From NCBI GenBank assembly GCA_026396455.1, contig JAPLWT010000058.1, positions 1 to 26,122 on the forward strand: a stretch of DNA of 26,122 nucleotides, given 5' to 3'. Of the stretch, positions 1 through 7,189 are shown piece after piece. The position numbers and the translations under genes are program-made. The stretch comes from Microcaldota archaeon. GTDB taxonomy: Archaea; Micrarchaeota; Micrarchaeia; Burarchaeales; Fermentimicrarchaeaceae. Each line of letters begins with the position of its first letter. Position 1 is the first letter of the stretch. A model generated the notes under the pieces. That model was given only the letters and a program-made list of their open reading frames with translations, was not told where the DNA came from and ran no database searches.

Positions 1-1118
1 GTTGCTACTGCAACATCTCTCTCCTTATGCAAGGAATTGCAGGCGTTACTTCCCCCTTGCCCAGGGGTAGCTCTCATAAGTATATTGCGTGCAGCGTTGA
101 GGTCTCTGTCTATTAATAAACCGCAGAAAGGGCAGTTATGCATCCTATCTGCCAAGTCTTTTTTGACAATTTCATGACAGTTGCTGCACTCTTGCGTCGT
201 ATCTTTTGGGTCTACAAACACCACTCTGCATCCAGCTCCTTCCGCCTTGTATGCAAGCATATTTGCAAACATATTCCATCCTGCATCATTTATCTGTTTG
301 CCGTAATTCTCCATACTCATTTCCTGTGAGGCAAGCTTCTCGGATGCAATGAAGGAATAATCATTCACCAATTCAGTTGAAATCTTATGCAAGAAGTCTC
401 TCCTTGTGTTCGAAATCTTCTCATGCAGCTTTGCAACTCTTATTTTTGCTTTTTTGTAATTCTTAGTTCTTTTCTTGTGGAAGCTGAACTTTCTCTGTAT
501 GAAGGCAAGTCTTTCTTCATATCTCTTGAAATGCCTTGGGTTGTCTATCTTCATTCCATTTGAAAGAGTTGCAAATGTCTTCAGCCCCAAATCAATTCCA
601 ATTGCCTCCCCCTTGTTTTCTTTTGGAAGAGGTATTTCTTCTTCAGCAGTGAAAATTGCAAACCACTTTCCTGATGACTCTTTTTTTAGGGTTAATGTCT
701 TAATTCTGCCTTTTATCTCCCTGTGCTTCTTCACTGCAATCTCACCAAAAGGAGTTACTTTGAGTTTCTTATCTAGAGAGAAACCAGACCCATACTGCGG
801 ATAATGTAAACTTTTCATCCGGTCAATTGACTTGAAGCGTGGGAAGCCTGCTTTTCTGCCTTGTTTCTTCAGTTTGAAATACCTCACTGTTGAGTTGAAA
901 ACTCTGTGTGCAATTTCTTGCTGTGTTTGGGAGTAGAGCCCATAGTTCCTTACCATCATTTGGAGAGTACTCTTCGTTGGAAAGTAGCCAAAGCCTTCGT
1001 AGGTTTGTTTGCAGTGCTCCAGAAGCTCATTCCAGAGATTCTTTGCTAGACAAAGATGATGATTAAGAAGCTCCTCCTGCTTCTTCGAGGGATATATTCT
1101 GAATTTGTAGGCTCTCAT
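1..1118 (-). CDS. tnpB: RNA-guided nuclease TnpB (IS200/IS605 OrfB family), 3' end outside window
   Basis: Transposon-encoded RuvC-fold nuclease; family members use a guide RNA made from the element's end to cut DNA next to a short target motif. The frame is open from ATG at 1118 to the window edge (372 codons). The start MRAYKFRIYPSK is a typical OrfB/TnpB N-terminus. RuvC residues are visible: D176 in GIDLG, E260 in ASEKL and D337/D339 in DRDLNAARN. A four-Cys zinc ribbon lies between the last two (C311, C314, C329, C332). The length is near the usual 370-400 aa, so few residues are missing. All key residues are intact, so it looks active. No TnpA transposase is seen upstream; if one exists it is to the left. 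The guide RNA and right end would also be outside the window. Confidence 0.93.
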   Translation of the reverse strand, partial: MRAYKFRIYPSKKQEELLNHHLCLAKNLWNELLEHCKQTYEGFGYFPTKSTLQMMVRNYGLYSQTQQEIAHRVFNSTVRYFKLKKQGRKAGFPRFKSIDRMKSLHYPQYGSGFSLDKKLKVTPFGEIAVKKHREIKGRIKTLTLKKESSGKWFAIFTAEEEIPLPKENKGEAIGIDLGLKTFATLSNGMKIDNPRHFKRYEERLAFIQRKFSFHKKRTKNYKKAKIRVAKLHEKISNTRRDFLHKISTELVNDYSFIASEKLASQEMSMENYGKQINDAGWNMFANMLAYKAEGAGCRVVFVDPKDTTQECSNCHEIVKKDLADRMHNCPFCGLLIDRDLNAARNILMRATPGQGGSNACNSLHKERDVAVA

Positions 1119-1135
1119 AGACGTTATTTACGTCT
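1119..1135 (-). repeat. Hairpin directly upstream of tnpB
   Basis: A perfect 6-bp inverted repeat, AGACGT and ACGTCT, with a 5-nt loop (TATTT) abuts the tnpB start codon. IS200/IS605 elements carry subterminal hairpins at their ends, so this may belong to the left end of the element. It could also act on translation initiation. The element boundary itself cannot be fixed from one copy. Confidence 0.5.
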
Positions 1136-1144
1136 GTTTTTCCC

Positions 1145-1152
1145 TTTATAAA
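1145..1152 (-). promoter_or_regulatory. TATA box for tnpB
   Basis: TTTATAAA lies 27 bp upstream of the tnpB ATG, which predicts an almost leaderless transcript beginning near 1120. Confidence 0.5.
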
Positions 1153-1351
1153 CCTCTGGGAGGGGGGTAACTTTCCAGTTAATTCTATTTGAGCAAATTG
1201 GAGCTGACTAATGCGACAAAAGTTCACAGCTGATGATTATACGACAGAACCCTTCGATCTTGGGATGAGTTTCCATCTGTTGTCAATCTTCCATTCTCGA
1301 TACTCAAACAATCAGCCCACCTCTAAAGGAGAAAGGGTTTTTAACTTCCGG

Positions 1352-1358
1352 TATATAA
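1352..1358 (+). promoter_or_regulatory. TATA box for the debranching enzyme gene
   Basis: TATATAA lies only 17 bp before the chosen ATG at 1369. With usual archaeal spacing, transcription would begin near 1380, inside the annotated start. In-frame GTG codons at 1402 and 1414 are therefore alternative starts. The rest of 1136-1351 holds no gene I can support. Confidence 0.45.
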
Positions 1359-1368
1359 AGCTAATTAT

Positions 1369-3177
1369 ATGGAAGTATTTGAGAGAGAGCCTGAGGATGG
1401 GGTGGACTTCCTCGTGAGCAACGGGCATGGAATGTTCTTTCTAATCCCTACAAAGCAGTGCAGAAATGAGAGGCATAGGGAGAAGGAGGTGCAGAACCCT
1501 TCCAAATGGCATGGGCTTTTCATAAGAAGCAAAAAGCTTCTTGAAGGATGGAACACCGAAGTTGGCTCTGTCCAGCTCTCACCCAAAAACCAGCTCTCAT
1601 TCGAGACTGACCTGACTACCGTAACAAGAAGGTTTGAGGTTGACGGCTCTGAAGCTGTTGAAGAAATATTCATCCCGAACGATTTATTCTCAATGAGCCT
1701 GAAGTACTCAACCCCGAAACCAGTAGTAATACAGCCCGAGTTTGATATGAGGTTCAAGTATGCGGACAAAGGAGGTCCTTATGAGTACCAGCTGCTTGGC
1801 GAGGATTTGCTCGTAAGCGGCCCCCTCTATGCAGTTGTGGGGGGCGGGCATGTCAAGATAGACGAGCAGTACAGGTATAAAGCATATCCCGACGACTGGA
1901 GAAGGAGGGATACCCACGAGAGATGGGCGTATGCTCCCGCAAAATTTGAAACAAAGCAGCTGTTCTTCGGTTTTGGAGAAAGCAAGGAGGAAGCAGTCTC
2001 GAATTTCGCTAGGATAAAGAATTACTACCTCCAGCTGAAGCTTGAGAAGGAGAGCGATGAGATATCGCTATCAGAAAGGCACAAGCTTGAATTTGGCGAT
2101 AGGGAGCTGAGGACTGCATTCAGGCTTGCGGTGTATAACCTAATCAAGATTCAGTATAACTCTGTGCTCCCGGCATCAGGGGACAGGTGGTTTGCAGGTG
2201 ACGAGGGATGGGCCAGGGATACCGGAATTTCCCTTGAGGCATTCTTTGAATTAGGACTCTTTGACACCGCCAAAAAAATACTCGATTACTGGATTGATGG
2301 GGGAAAGCAGAGGGATGACGGCAAGCTTCCAAACAGGATAGAGCCGCTGCTCTACAACTCAAGTGACGGGATGCTGTGGCTCCTGAGAAGGCTCGCGGAG
2401 TATGTGGAGCTTACTGGGGACGTAAATTTCTTCGAGATGAAGAAGGGGGTAGTGAAGAGCGCATTTGAGGGGCTTATCAGAGAGTACATGAACCTGGATG
2501 GGTTTATACGGAGCAATGCTTTCGAATCATGGATGGACACGCAGTTCACTCCAAGAGAAGGATTCCCTGTTGAGGTCCAGGCACTCTTCATAAAGGACTG
2601 TATGTTATACTCAAAGCTATTCCGAGGAGATTTCTCAAGTAAGCTGGCCACCATTGGGAGGCATGCCCTGAAATCCTTCAACAAGTTCAAACTTAAGAAC
2701 AATATTGCGGGAATCGAGAAACCTTTCATGCTGGCGGACCTGATAAACTTCGACGGGGAGAGGATAGGCAAGTTCACTCCGAACCAACTCATAGCGGTTG
2801 ACTGCGGAATTGTTGAAAACGAGCTGGAAAGGAGCATACTGCAGCTTGTGAAGGAGAAGCTTGCAGGAGTTGGCATACGCTCCCTCTCACCGGACGAGCT
2901 GGATTACTTTGATGAGTTCATAGGTGACCAGAGTTACCACAGGGGAGCGCAGTGGCCTTGGCTGAACTATCTTGCGGTAAAGGCAGAGATACGAAATGGA
3001 AATAAAGAGGAAGCATACAAAAGGTATATTGAGCCTTTGGTGAGAGTTATACTTGACGAGAACTGGGGGGGGATAAGCGAGGTTTATTCGGGCAACAGCA
3101 AAACGTGCCTATGCCCCCAGTACCAGACGTGGAGCCTCGCTTCATTCATAATTTCTGTGAAACAGCTCGGCAAATAA
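1369..3177 (+). CDS. Amylo-alpha-1,6-glucosidase / glycogen debranching enzyme (GDE_C, GH133-like)
   Basis: Hydrolyses alpha-1,6 branch linkages in glycogen or related alpha-glucans in the cytoplasm. The 602-aa protein has the two-part archaeal architecture. An N-terminal beta-rich domain (about 1-230) includes FLVSNGHG and WHGLF. A catalytic (alpha/alpha) barrel follows (about 240-600). Family motifs in order are GWARDTG (281-286, candidate acid D284), SWMDTQFTPREGFPVEVQAL (387-406), YHRGAQWPWL (523-532) and ISEVYSGN (569-576, candidate base E571). These match the GDE C-terminal family better than GH15 glucoamylases. There is no signal peptide. No other glycogen gene is in the window. The tRNA begins 11 bp after the stop. 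The start is slightly uncertain because the TATA box is close. Confidence 0.85.
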   Translation: MEVFEREPEDGVDFLVSNGHGMFFLIPTKQCRNERHREKEVQNPSKWHGLFIRSKKLLEGWNTEVGSVQLSPKNQLSFETDLTTVTRRFEVDGSEAVEEIFIPNDLFSMSLKYSTPKPVVIQPEFDMRFKYADKGGPYEYQLLGEDLLVSGPLYAVVGGGHVKIDEQYRYKAYPDDWRRRDTHERWAYAPAKFETKQLFFGFGESKEEAVSNFARIKNYYLQLKLEKESDEISLSERHKLEFGDRELRTAFRLAVYNLIKIQYNSVLPASGDRWFAGDEGWARDTGISLEAFFELGLFDTAKKILDYWIDGGKQRDDGKLPNRIEPLLYNSSDGMLWLLRRLAEYVELTGDVNFFEMKKGVVKSAFEGLIREYMNLDGFIRSNAFESWMDTQFTPREGFPVEVQALFIKDCMLYSKLFRGDFSSKLATIGRHALKSFNKFKLKNNIAGIEKPFMLADLINFDGERIGKFTPNQLIAVDCGIVENELERSILQLVKEKLAGVGIRSLSPDELDYFDEFIGDQSYHRGAQWPWLNYLAVKAEIRNGNKEEAYKRYIEPLVRVILDENWGGISEVYSGNSKTCLCPQYQTWSLASFIISVKQLGK

Positions 3178-3188
3178 AGTTTTTTAAT

Positions 3189-3293
3189 GCCGGGGTGGCG
3201 GAATCCGGCAACGCGCCAGACTCGAGATCTGGTTGCCCTTCCGGGCAGTATGGGTTCAAACCGAAAGGTTGCCCAAAAATCCCATCCCCGGCG
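3189..3293 (+). tRNA. tRNA-Ser(CGA) with a T-loop intron
   Basis: Folded by eye. Acceptor stem is GCCGGGG/CCCCGGC, D stem GCG/CGC, and anticodon stem CCAGA/TCTGG with loop CTCGAGA gives anticodon CGA, reading UCG serine codons. A long variable arm (TGCCC-TTCC-GGGCA) and discriminator G (3293) fit archaeal tRNA-Ser. CCA is not encoded. The T stem ATGGG (3250-3254) pairs with CCCAT (3281-3285), but 26 nt lie between them. Removing 3258-3276 leaves the normal 7-nt loop TTCAAAT. Without recognising the intron, the gene looks like a broken or mis-ended tRNA. It starts 11 bp after the debranching enzyme stop, so its promoter overlaps that gene or the two are cotranscribed. Confidence 0.93.
3258..3276 (+). 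other. 19-nt noncanonical intron in tRNA-Ser T loop (position 56/57) with bulge-helix-bulge
   Basis: The junctions fold into a textbook bulge-helix-bulge. The inner helix is AACC/GGTT closed by a GAAA tetraloop. The 5' bulge is TCA. The central 4-bp helix is GGGT/GCCC with one G-U pair. The 3' bulge is AAA. Cutting after the second base of each bulge removes exactly 19 nt and restores TTCAAAT. The outer helix is weak (one clear U-A pair). Introns in the T arm are known from some archaea but are uncommon. They need a splicing endonuclease with relaxed specificity, such as the heterotetrameric or the three-unit ARMAN type. Confidence 0.88.
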
Positions 3294-3358
3294 TTTCTTG
3301 CTGTCACCCATCAAGTCAAAATGAATATACCTAGTCAACGGGTATGTGCGTACTGGCA

Positions 3359-4252
3359 TTATTCAGCGTTACCGCCACTTGGGTTGATGATGTCACTCGG
3401 GTCGGTATGTGTACACTGCAAGCAGACTATACCGATGCATCCGTCAACTACTTTGCAGTTACTTCCGGTACTTGCTGAGACAACGCTGGATTCGCATATC
3501 ATGTCATCCAAACTTGACTCGCATGCTTCGCTATTGAAAAGCTTGATATCTTGTGAAGACTCCATCTTCATGCCAACTGTGTTAGAGGTGACCTGAACAC
3601 TATCTAGCGTTATGTTGAGGGAAGAGACAAGCCAAAACCCAAGTGGGTTTTCTGATGTATACATATTACTGAGTAACATGTTTCTTGAGGAATTTGCAAT
3701 AATTCCAGCGTTGCTGTTCTCTATGCTACTAGTACGCGAGATGTAGATTTCCGATGATGAGTCGACCATGATTCCCGATGAGTAGTTCGTGATTATGCAG
3801 TTCCGCAATGTGACATTCTTCCTGCCTTTGATGTAGATTCCGTAGGAACCTGGTTTGGTGCTTCCCATTATGGCATTATCGTTGCAGTCAAGTATTATTG
3901 CGTCATTGTTAATTGTAAGGCATGTTCCATCAGAATAGAGGGTTGAGTCAAGTAGGGAGGTTTCATTCACCATGCCGCATGCTGTTATCCTCCCAACTTT
4001 GGGTGTTACTGAAACATTCGAGACATTTGATACATTTGAAGGCTTGCACTGAGCTGTCCCGTTGATACAACCGAGTTTACAGTTAGAGGGGCATTGCGGC
4101 ACCCTGCAGGTGGAGGTCTGGGGGATGCACCCATACGTGCATTCCCGGGGGCATTTAGGCACTGGATTCCCAGATTGATTGAGATTCATCCACCACCATG
4201 CAACTCCAGCTGCAACAACGATTATAAGCACAAGAAGAATCTCCCTTCGCAT
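3359..4252 (-). CDS. Signal-anchored Cys-rich surface protein with parallel beta-helix (NosD-like)
   Basis: Predicted extracytoplasmic protein of 297 aa. An N-terminal hydrophobic segment (about 5-22) after MRRE acts as signal anchor or signal peptide. Next is a short Cys-rich region (about 33-70) with repeated C-P-x(2)-C-x(3)-C spacing. From about 85 to 260 there are beta-helix rungs of the PbH1/NosD kind: ISDC-like turns such as ILDCNDNAIMG, GIYIKGRKNVTLRNCIITN and NSNAGIIANSSRN. The mature part has many N-x-S/T sequons, consistent with surface glycosylation. The substrate is unknown; such folds bind or cut polysaccharides or serve as adhesins, and no catalytic residues can be named. It is divergent from the glutaredoxin gene. 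Confidence 0.7.
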   Translation of the reverse strand: MRREILLVLIIVVAAGVAWWWMNLNQSGNPVPKCPRECTYGCIPQTSTCRVPQCPSNCKLGCINGTAQCKPSNVSNVSNVSVTPKVGRITACGMVNETSLLDSTLYSDGTCLTINNDAIILDCNDNAIMGSTKPGSYGIYIKGRKNVTLRNCIITNYSSGIMVDSSSEIYISRTSSIENSNAGIIANSSRNMLLSNMYTSENPLGFWLVSSLNITLDSVQVTSNTVGMKMESSQDIKLFNSEACESSLDDMICESSVVSASTGSNCKVVDGCIGIVCLQCTHTDPSDIINPSGGNAE

Positions 4253-4279
4253 ATACTCACCAATTGTATTATTGTGCGG

Positions 4280-4287
4280 TATATTAA
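4280..4287 (-). promoter_or_regulatory. TATA box for the beta-helix protein
   Basis: On the minus strand TTAATATA lies 28 bp upstream of the ATG at 4252. GGTGAG follows just before the start codon as a possible Shine-Dalgarno. Confidence 0.4.
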
Positions 4288-4327
4288 TTAATCGCTTGTG
4301 ATTTTCTTTTTTATTTGTTCGAGGAAG

Positions 4328-4340
4328 TATATTTATATAT
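4328..4340 (+). promoter_or_regulatory. TATA box for glutaredoxin
   Basis: TATATTTATATAT sits 30-42 bp upstream of the ATG at 4370. GAGGTG at about 4359-4364 is a good Shine-Dalgarno, so this gene probably has a short leader. Confidence 0.55.
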
Positions 4341-4369
4341 TGATGGTGAAAAGTGTGTGAGGTGTTTCT

Positions 4370-4603
4370 ATGGGTGTAAAGGTTTATTCGACTCCTACGT
4401 GCCCGTACTGCAGGATGGCGAAGGATTTTCTGAAACAGAATAAGATACCTTTTGAGGATATAGACGTCTCCGTTGATAAGAAGCTGGTAAATGAAATGTT
4501 TGAGAGGAGTGGGCAGCTCGGTGTTCCGGTTATTGATATAAACGGCAAGGTAATAGTTGGGTTCGATAAAGAGGCTTTAAGGAAAGAACTCAAAATAAGG
4601 TAA
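4370..4603 (+). CDS. Glutaredoxin-like (NrdH/Grx) thiol oxidoreductase
   Basis: Small cytoplasmic dithiol-disulfide oxidoreductase of 77 aa, the normal size for NrdH-type glutaredoxins. It shows YSTPTCPYCRMAK with the CPYC active site (residues 11-14), then the cis-proline segment GVPVIDINGK (51-60) and GFDKEALRKEL at the C-terminus. Glutaredoxins of this kind reduce protein disulfides, ribonucleotide reductase or peroxidases; the partner cannot be told from the neighbourhood. It is a single-gene unit with its own TATA box and a downstream T-tract. Confidence 0.93.
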   Translation: MGVKVYSTPTCPYCRMAKDFLKQNKIPFEDIDVSVDKKLVNEMFERSGQLGVPVIDINGKVIVGFDKEALRKELKIR

Positions 4604-4617
4604 TGTTTGGTAGCCCC

Positions 4618-4637
4618 TTTTTCTTATTTATTTTTTG
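4618..4637 (+). terminator. T-rich terminator after glutaredoxin
   Basis: Three short T-runs follow 15 bp after the glutaredoxin stop in the convergent gap. This is typical of archaeal oligo-T termination. Confidence 0.5.
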
Positions 4638-4651
4638 TCTACTAGGGGTAA

Positions 4652-5746
4652 CTAGGAAGTTTTACATGCGATGTACGGGAGAGCAGCAACGCAGTTTGAG
4701 CCCAGACTTGAGTTCATACTGTCAGCCGAAGAGGATGTTATTGTAGTGTCAATCCACTGGGGTGTTGCCGTATTCGTGGTCAGTTCCGTCGTTATCACAA
4801 GCACATCCGTAGTCGCGCAACAGCCTGTTCCAGTGAAGGAGTAGGAGTATATCACCCTAAATGTGGATGAGGACACCTTCTCCTCTCTCACTGACACTAG
4901 GGGTACGCACTGCTTGTATGTGCTGCTTCCGCCAGAGCACTGCCTTGCAGTTTCGAATATTGATGAGAATCTGCCCATCAAAGCTCCATCAGCTGTTGAG
5001 TTCGCTTTCTGCTCTGCAGCAAGCGCAGTATAGACTGGTTGCGTGGGAATGCAGGAGTAGGAGGAGTTGCATGTTTCTCCTGAGGCACAGTTTGAGTTTG
5101 AGAGACAGCACTTTCCTGATGCACAGCAGTAGCTGTTGTTGCAGTGGTTTGACTGGCAATCTGCATTCGAATTGCACGGAACCCCATTGGACAAAGCAGT
5201 TCGTGTAAAGCAGCTGTAGGTCGTCATATTGCACTCCCCTACGGAGCAGCTTGAGTTGGAAATACAGCATAAGCCAGAGGCGCAACAGTAACCATTGCCG
5301 CAGTGATTAGAGAGGCATGCGGAATTATTCGAACATGCTGCCCCATTCTGGAGTAGCTGCACACCTCCGGGCTGCGAGGGCTGACCACCCTGTGGAGTTA
5401 GAGATATGGTAAACCGGGCGTAATTATCTGTTATCGATTCAAGTGTCAGGAACACGGTTTTGCCATTCAGAGAAACCGAATGGGTGCTGCCGATGGCAAG
5501 AGTAACCGGCTTCGAATCAATTCTAAGAGTAGCCGCATTGGAAAGGATATGACTTGCAACGACCGTATGGACGTCTGTTGAATCCCCTGAGATGAGCTTG
5601 AAGCTCTCCTGCCAGCCTTCCTTCATTGTGAAATTTTTCGAAGTCGTTATAAGCGGGGCATCCGTCCCAAGCACAGAGGTTGGGGTGGAATAGCACCCAA
5701 GCAGGAGCAGGGCAGTTACGAGAGCTAGGGTAGGAAGCAACTTCAT
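4652..5746 (-). CDS. Putative lipoprotein with two tandem Cys-rich repeats
   Basis: Predicted surface lipoprotein of 364 aa. The signal peptide MKLLPTLALVTALLLLGC ends in a lipobox-like LLGC with Cys18. The ATG at 5746 is preferred over an in-frame TTG at 5761 because it gives this compact signal and lies about 23 bp from a TATA-like box. Residues about 25-120 form a beta-rich domain. Two copies of a 46-residue Cys-rich module follow (about 133-179 and 186-232), each with C-x(5)-C-x(4)-C-x(4)-CC-x(4)-CC. The C-terminal third (about 240-360) contains CC and further Cys pairs and looks beta-rich. I do not recognise the family. Heavy disulfide bonding suggests an oxidising exterior. Confidence 0.72.
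   Translation of the reverse strand: MKLLPTLALVTALLLLGCYSTPTSVLGTDAPLITTSKNFTMKEGWQESFKLISGDSTDVHTVVASHILSNAATLRIDSKPVTLAIGSTHSVSLNGKTVFLTLESITDNYARFTISLTPQGGQPSQPGGVQLLQNGAACSNNSACLSNHCGNGYCCASGLCCISNSSCSVGECNMTTYSCFTRTALSNGVPCNSNADCQSNHCNNSYCCASGKCCLSNSNCASGETCNSSYSCIPTQPVYTALAAEQKANSTADGALMGRFSSIFETARQCSGGSSTYKQCVPLVSVREEKVSSSTFRVIYSYSFTGTGCCATTDVLVITTELTTNTATPQWIDTTITSSSADSMNSSLGSNCVAALPYIACKTS
5051..5350 (-). repeat. Two tandem Cys-rich module repeats inside the lipoprotein
   Basis: Copy 1 lies at about 5210-5350 and copy 2 at about 5051-5191. Both share SNHC, YCCASG, CC, SNS and YSC at the same spacing, so this is an internal duplication. Confidence 0.75.
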
Positions 5747-5768
5747 GAGTTGCTTATGCAAACAGGGG

Positions 5769-5781
5769 TTTAAAAAAATAT
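5769..5781 (-). promoter_or_regulatory. TATA-like box for the lipoprotein
   Basis: The minus strand reads ATATTTTTTTAAA, 23-35 bp upstream of the ATG at 5746. This predicts a leaderless mRNA and supports that start. Confidence 0.4.
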
Positions 5782-5801
5782 CTAATTGATTTAGGATAAT
5801 G

Positions 5802-5809
5802 TATAAATA
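5802..5809 (+). promoter_or_regulatory. TATA box for the 7TM sensor operon
   Basis: TATAAATA lies 29 bp upstream of the ATG at 5838, giving a nearly leaderless transcript for the two-gene unit. Confidence 0.55.
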
Positions 5810-5837
5810 GTGTGCTAATTAAACTAAGAATGATTGG

Positions 5838-6539
5838 ATGGACGAGCTACCATACACCCGAATGTTGTTGACTGCGCTGCCTCTCCTTGCATTCATAGTC
5901 AACCTATCGTTCGGAATTTTCATATGGAGGAGGAAGAAGCTGCTTGTTAACAGAGTATTCGCCCTACTAATGTTCGCATTCTGCTGGTGGAATATGGGGG
6001 AATTCGTAATGAGGCTTGTCGCCAGCAAAGGTTCTGCAGGAGTAATTTTGAGTTTCATCAATATTGCGATTCCATGCATACCACCCATTGCACTTGCATT
6101 TGTGATGGCTTTGGAGAACAAAACTCCGTCAAGAAGACAGTTTGCTGCCATGGTACTCGGACCACTTTTATTCATCATACTTAACTTAGCAGGCATGCTC
6201 GCAAACAACGTGAAAGTAAGGTTCGACGTGTACATGATTGCCCCGATGAATCTGAGCATATCCAACGGCTACGTTTATTTCATAGTTTACATGACAGTTT
6301 TCACGACGTACGTGATATATCGTTTGATTAGATTCTACAGGTTGTGCGAGAACGAGATGGTGAAGAAGAGGATACAGTACATGCTGGCCGGGGTATTTGT
6401 TACAACCATCATAACTTTCCTGACAGAGTTCATCGTTCCAGTTGTCCTGCTCCCGATGGGAATCGACATACCGAGCCTTGGGAGTTCCTCAACAATATTC
6501 CTTACTTCGCTGACATACTACAGTGTGAGGAGCAGATGA
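5838..6539 (+). CDS. Seven-TM sensor protein (HisKA_7TM-like, no kinase domain)
   Basis: Integral membrane protein of 233 aa with about seven hydrophobic segments: 11-30, 38-58, 70-92, 104-124, 146-164, 182-204 and 215-228. The pattern NRVFALLMFAFCWWNMGEFV resembles the N-terminal 7TM sensor region found on many archaeal and bacterial histidine kinases. The protein stops right after the membrane part and carries no HisKA or ATPase domain. The next gene starts 1 bp downstream and encodes a soluble protein, so the signalling output is probably supplied in trans. The family call rests on pattern resemblance and is moderate. Confidence 0.6.
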   Translation: MDELPYTRMLLTALPLLAFIVNLSFGIFIWRRKKLLVNRVFALLMFAFCWWNMGEFVMRLVASKGSAGVILSFINIAIPCIPPIALAFVMALENKTPSRRQFAAMVLGPLLFIILNLAGMLANNVKVRFDVYMIAPMNLSISNGYVYFIVYMTVFTTYVIYRLIRFYRLCENEMVKKRIQYMLAGVFVTTIITFLTEFIVPVVLLPMGIDIPSLGSSSTIFLTSLTYYSVRSR

Positions 6540-6540
6540 T

Positions 6541-7137
6541 ATGGCTGAGGTAGAAGAGCTGTACAACATGCTGAAGGAGAAGCTCATGAAGAACGAACTA
6601 GAGGAAACCATATCCATAACTACAACATCGGATCTGCCAAAACTGGACTTGGCGCTGCTGAGGTTCTTCATCCAGGATAAAGCGATGAACGGAATAATAA
6701 CCTGCATAAACAGGCCCCATACTTACTACGCAAAGCTTCTCAGCGCAAACGGCCTGAACCCGGAGGACTTGTATTATGTCGATGCATGCAGCCCACTGCT
6801 GCATACCCCTTCAGAGGCATTCTTCCTGGATACGGACAAGCCTGAGAAGAATGTATGGTTTGTCAGGGACATCTCGGATCTGAGCTTCCTGCAGATAGAG
6901 ATATACGAGGTAGCAAAGAGGCTTATAAATGCTTCAAAAAGCAAGAGGGGGTTCCTCCTAGTTGATGGGCTGGCATCTCTGGGCTTGTATAACGATCCCA
7001 TGTCGCTTGGGAAATTCCTCCATGACCTGAGCATAAGGGCAAGGTCGTTCCATATCTACATGGTGCTAATCATGGAGAAGGATGAAACGATGGTGAATCT
7101 GATAAGGACAATATGCGACAATAACTACCAGTTCTAA
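6541..7137 (+). CDS. DUF835/KaiC-like cytoplasmic protein, partner of the 7TM sensor
   Basis: Soluble protein of 198 aa. The fold looks RecA/KaiC-like. An early strand GIITCINRP (50-58) is followed by LLSANGLNPEDLYYVDACS, a central NVWFVRDISDLS, a Walker B-like strand GFLLVDGLASL (141-151) and FHIYMVLIMEKDE near the end. There is no P-loop, so ATP hydrolysis is unlikely. This matches the DUF835 type of degenerate KaiC-like domain, which in archaea is often fused to membrane sensor regions. It is separated by 1 bp from the 7TM gene and must be cotranscribed. I infer a two-gene receptor and effector; the downstream target is not visible. Confidence 0.5.
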   Translation: MAEVEELYNMLKEKLMKNELEETISITTTSDLPKLDLALLRFFIQDKAMNGIITCINRPHTYYAKLLSANGLNPEDLYYVDACSPLLHTPSEAFFLDTDKPEKNVWFVRDISDLSFLQIEIYEVAKRLINASKSKRGFLLVDGLASLGLYNDPMSLGKFLHDLSIRARSFHIYMVLIMEKDETMVNLIRTICDNNYQF

Positions 7138-7189
7138 TTTTAGAATCGGCGATATCCGTAGGGGGTAAGCGTATAAATATTGAATGATT

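Noticed and set aside
1211..1417. 68-codon frame between tnpB and the debranching enzyme gene
   Set aside because: It overlaps the start of the enzyme gene in another frame, has no Shine-Dalgarno or TATA box at the right distance, and encodes no recognisable domain.
1369..3177. GH15 glucoamylase or trehalase
   Set aside because: The WARDTG, TPREGFPVEVQAL and YHRGAQWPWL motifs are those of the debranching enzyme C-terminal family.
3250..3293. tRNA-Ser treated as a pseudogene because the T arm is interrupted
   Set aside because: All stems pair perfectly and the insert is excised exactly by bulge-helix-bulge rules.
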